From assembly GCA_017618515.1 (NCBI GenBank), contig JAFZUB010000152.1, positions 1-9,739 on the forward strand: DNA of 9,739 bases, in the 5' to 3' direction. The first letter of the stretch is position 1, and the number at the start of each line of letters is the position of its first letter. Source of the stretch: Bacteroidaceae bacterium (GTDB lineage: Bacteria; Bacteroidota; Bacteroidia; Bacteroidales; Bacteroidaceae). This document shows positions 7,428-9,739 of the stretch, in pieces. The notes under the pieces were generated by a model, which did no database searches, was not told where the DNA came from, and worked only from the letters and a program-made list of their open reading frames with translations. The position numbers and the translations under genes were made by a program.

Positions 7428-9176
7428 TTATACTACACTCTTTTTCTTTGTGCCGGTGCGAGCCTCAACCACGTTGATGACATAGTCACCGAGCTTCTCG
7501 CACTCATTTATCAAGTCCATATATATGGTACCCACAGCATAGGTATATTCGTGGTTATTGATATCGTTGATGTTCTGCGACTTCAACTGATTGCGATAGT
7601 TATTGATTTCGTTTTCAATATTATAGGTGCGATTAACGTCATAGACATCTTTTCTTCCGCCAATGAGCCTGTTCATCTGCGTAAGCGCCTGATCAGTCAG
7701 TTCCATCATCTGGTGGATATGTTCATACTGCTTGGTGTTGAAGTGATCCTGCTTGCCATTATATTTTCTGGATATGGTGCGCGCCATATTAAAGCAAGCA
7801 TCGCCAATACTCTCCAACTCACTAATCTCGCGAAGCATGGCTCTTATCTTAGCCTTCGTTTCGTCGCTGAGATGGGCGTCGCTCACCGAGTCGAGGTAAT
7901 TGGCAATCTCCAGCTCCATCTTGTCGCTGATACCTTCATATTTCTCTATGCGCGTAAAGAGTTTGTTGAACGTAGCGCCATTGTTGCCTTTCGTGTTGGA
8001 CGTGCTCGATGAGAGCTCCAGCAGGTCTCTCACCATATTAAACATACGATGCATACGCTCGGCAAATGACTCAATCTCTTTTTGTGCCTCCAGCACTGAC
8101 AACTCGGGGGTTTTCATCAGTCCGGCAGTGATAAAGTGCAAGCGGAACTCATCCTCTACGTCCACACTCTTCGGCTTGATTACCCAGCACACCAGACGCT
8201 CTATCTGAGGGATAAACCATATAAGAATCATCGTATTAGCCAGGTTGAAGCATGTGTGGAATGCAGCCAGCACAAAGCTCAGTTTGCCAGCGTTGGCCAA
8301 GAAGGTGGCTGAGTCGACGGTGTCTTTGGTGAGAGTGACATCATAGCCTACCCATCCGCACACCATGTCTATGAACGGACGGAACACAAAGAGAATCCAT
8401 ACCACTCCAAACACATTAAACAACATGTGGGACAACGCTGCTCTACGCGCTTGGGTGTTGGCCGACAAGGCTGCCAGGTTGGAAGTAATGGTCGTACCGA
8501 TATTCTCACCCATCACCAGCGCAATACCTTGGTAGATGGGCAGCGCGCCGCTCGAACAGAGAATCATCGTGATGGCCATCACCGCAGCTGACGACTGAAC
8601 ACAAAACGTAAGCACACCGCCCAGCAACAGGAAAATCAGCGTGGTTAAGAAGGAGTTGGGATCAAAGGAGGCAAAGAAGTCTAGCACCGCTTGGTTCTCC
8701 CCCAGCCGCATATCTTGTCCTGTTGCCCTCAGTATAGCCAAGGCAAAGACCAAGAACGCAAGACCAAAGAGGAAGTCGCCGATGTAACGTAATCTCTTTT
8801 GGTATATCAAGATGATACCCACAAAGAAAGCGATAAACGACAGATTGCTCACATTGAACGACATACCTGCCGACATAATCCACGCTGTGAGCGTTGTGCC
8901 TATGTTGGCACCCATAATCACCGAGATAGCCTGCGCTAGAGTAAGGAGTCCTGCATTAACAAACGAAACAGTCATCACTGTAGTCGCCGTTGATGACTGC
9001 ACAGCAGCCGTAACGGACATACCCGTCAGGGCACCTGTAAATCGATTTGTGGTCATTGCGCCAAGCACATGACGCAGCTGTGGACCAGCCATCTTTTGCA
9101 GGGCTTCACTCATAGACTTCATACCAAACATCAGCAGAGCCAGCGAGCCAAGCAGTTTAAAAGTAACAGTTAACAT
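7428..9176 (-). CDS. Na/Pi cotransporter family protein with C-terminal PhoU-like domain
   Basis: This 582-residue inner-membrane protein is predicted to couple sodium to phosphate movement. It carries the two inverted Na/Pi repeats diagnostic of the NptA/PNaS family: the first has QSSTATT at 60-66 and GANIGTT at 89-95, the second QSSAAVM at 194-200 and GENIGTT at 223-229. Hydrophobic segments cover residues about 1-330, including FNVFGVVWILFVF and HTCFNLANTMILIWF. Residues about 360-575 are a cytoplasmic PhoU-like helical bundle; EISELESIGD (451-460) and NECEKLGDYV (558-567) match the acidic metal-binding motifs of PhoU. The layout and length resemble E. coli YjbB, for which phosphate export has been reported, so import or export is open. 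The ATG at 9176 precedes a hydrophobic helix directly. The porin gene follows after 9 bases. Confidence 0.95.
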   Translation of the reverse strand: MLTVTFKLLGSLALLMFGMKSMSEALQKMAGPQLRHVLGAMTTNRFTGALTGMSVTAAVQSSTATTVMTVSFVNAGLLTLAQAISVIMGANIGTTLTAWIMSAGMSFNVSNLSFIAFFVGIILIYQKRLRYIGDFLFGLAFLVFALAILRATGQDMRLGENQAVLDFFASFDPNSFLTTLIFLLLGGVLTFCVQSSAAVMAITMILCSSGALPIYQGIALVMGENIGTTITSNLAALSANTQARRAALSHMLFNVFGVVWILFVFRPFIDMVCGWVGYDVTLTKDTVDSATFLANAGKLSFVLAAFHTCFNLANTMILIWFIPQIERLVCWVIKPKSVDVEDEFRLHFITAGLMKTPELSVLEAQKEIESFAERMHRMFNMVRDLLELSSSTSNTKGNNGATFNKLFTRIEKYEGISDKMELEIANYLDSVSDAHLSDETKAKIRAMLREISELESIGDACFNMARTISRKYNGKQDHFNTKQYEHIHQMMELTDQALTQMNRLIGGRKDVYDVNRTYNIENEINNYRNQLKSQNINDINNHEYTYAVGTIYMDLINECEKLGDYVINVVEARTGTKKKSVV

Positions 9177-9245
9177 TGTCGTATCTGGAATGATGAATTA
9201 GGAAATAGGAATTGAGACGGTTTCTCGGTTATTGTCTTTGTCGCT
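9177..9245 (-). other. Intergenic spacer with heptad tract upstream of the transporter
   Basis: This 69-base spacer separates the HerA-like stop from the transporter start. I see no strong hairpin, only a 4-bp possible stem (gaga / tctc around 9213-9225), so the upstream gene may read through. The half nearest the transporter is filled by a seven-base-period tract (9188-9215). No clear -33/-7 promoter pair is visible, though the spacer is long enough to hold one. Confidence 0.5.
9188..9215. repeat. Degenerate heptad tract upstream of the transporter start
   Basis: On the plus strand there are four seven-base units in register: gaatgat, gaattag, gaaatag, gaattga. They resemble the units at bases 4-24 (gaaataa, gaaataa, gaaatga); the shared pattern is GAAWTRR. 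The tract lies 12-39 bases before the minus-strand ATG at 9176, so it would be in the leader or core promoter of the transporter gene. It reads in the opposite orientation relative to its gene than the tract at the M60 start does. Confidence 0.6.
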
Positions 9246-9739
9246 TTACTTAATCAGGTTGCCCAGGATGTCGCGTGTCAGCTCTCTGGTAACAGTGCGG
9301 GTGGCTGCCGAAGTGGCGTTCTTAGCAACGCGGCCTCCCACAGAGGTACGCGACTTTGTCTTCTTGCCCGTGATGGCGTCAGACACGAAGGTGCCGGCAA
9401 TGGTGGCGAACACACCCGTTATGGCAGTGACGATGGCCTTCAGCACTTTGGAGAAGATATTCTTTTTCTTGCCCGTAGCCTTGTCGTCTTTCTTACCCTC
9501 TTCGGCGGTCTGCTGCTGAGCCTCTTGCTCGCTCTGCGCCAGCAGCACCTCGAAGGCGCTCTCGCGGTCAACGGGCGTATCGTATTTGCCATACACGCGG
9601 CTCTGCCTGATGATGTCGGCGCGCTGTCCCTCGCTGATGGCACCTATCTGGCTGAGCGGGAAGAGCACCTTGGCGCGTTGGACGATGGCAGGGGCACCCT
9701 TCTCGTCGAGGAAGCTGACGAGGGCTTCGCCGGTCTCGA
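9246..9739 (-). CDS. HerA-like ATPase (DUF853/YjgR-type), C-terminal part only
   Basis: Only the last ~164 codons are present; the frame stays open to the window edge, and the GTG at 9668 is an internal valine. The segment upstream of it reads ETGEALVSFLDEKGAP, which fits the conserved GTGEALVSFLD block near the C-terminus of DUF853/YjgR proteins. It is followed by VLFPLSQIGAISEGQR and YGKYDTPVDRESAFEVLLA, also typical of that family. These are predicted HerA/FtsK-superfamily ATPases of poorly defined DNA-related function; the Walker motifs would lie outside this window. The tail has a Gln/Glu/Lys-rich linker, a hydrophobic Gly/Ala/Thr stretch (9369-9443) flanked by lysines, then the usual basic end (GGRVAKNATSAATRTVTREL). 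Its link to the transporter downstream is positional only. Confidence 0.85.
   Translation of the reverse strand, partial: ETGEALVSFLDEKGAPAIVQRAKVLFPLSQIGAISEGQRADIIRQSRVYGKYDTPVDRESAFEVLLAQSEQEAQQQTAEEGKKDDKATGKKKNIFSKVLKAIVTAITGVFATIAGTFVSDAITGKKTKSRTSVGGRVAKNATSAATRTVTRELTRDILGNLIK

Noticed and set aside
7191..8012. Plus-strand open frame of 273 codons
   Set aside because: It lies antisense across the junction of the Na/Pi transporter and porin genes, both of which have clear family motifs. Its product has no recognisable domain and looks like the complement of a high-GC-third-position coding strand.
9666..9668. GTG as the start of a 140-residue protein
   Set aside because: The frame continues without a stop to the window edge, and the upstream residues (ETGEALVSFLDEKG) fit the DUF853 family, so this is an internal valine of a truncated gene.
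1..9739. CRISPR array, tRNA, insertion sequence or toxin-antitoxin pair
   Set aside because: I found no regularly spaced long repeats, cloverleaf-like sequence, transposase-like protein or small gene pair. All gaps are too short to hold them.

Overview
The window looks like chromosomal DNA from a member of the Bacteroidales, most likely Prevotella or a close relative. The grounds are a BspA-type leucine-rich-repeat surface protein with a short C-terminal sorting-tail-like motif, a Porin_10-type outer-membrane barrel, A/T-rich translation starts without a Shine-Dalgarno sequence, and 7-base simple repeats at gene edges. The assignment rests on protein style only. I see no tRNA, rRNA, insertion sequence, CRISPR array or phage gene. 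Coding density is very high and no gap exceeds 70 bases.

Left half, plus strand (21-4388): a large secreted metalloprotease of the M60/enhancin-like family comes first. It is flanked on both sides by two copies of the same ~190-residue BspA-like leucine-rich-repeat module. Only 12 bases downstream begins a class II fructose-bisphosphate aldolase, a housekeeping glycolytic/gluconeogenic enzyme. A perfect 15-bp hairpin with A and T runs on both sides follows and can end transcription from both directions.

Right half, minus strand (9739 down to 4425): four genes run leftward towards that hairpin. They are the C-terminal end of a HerA-like (DUF853/YjgR-type) ATPase cut by the window edge, a Na/Pi cotransporter with a C-terminal PhoU-like domain, a putative outer-membrane porin starting 9 bases after the transporter, and a small secreted protein with an NTF2/SnoaL-like fold and an unrecognised C-terminal half. 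The transporter-porin pair is probably one transcript and could form an inner-plus-outer-membrane anion (phosphate) uptake route. That is inference from adjacency.

The least ordinary structures are the duplicated repeat modules around the M60 domain, and three degenerate 7-base-period A/T-rich tracts: at the M60 start codon, inside its C-terminal linker, and just upstream of the transporter start. The uncharacterised cysteine-containing C-terminal half of the NTF2-like protein also stands out. I do not see a clear new defence or mobile system here.
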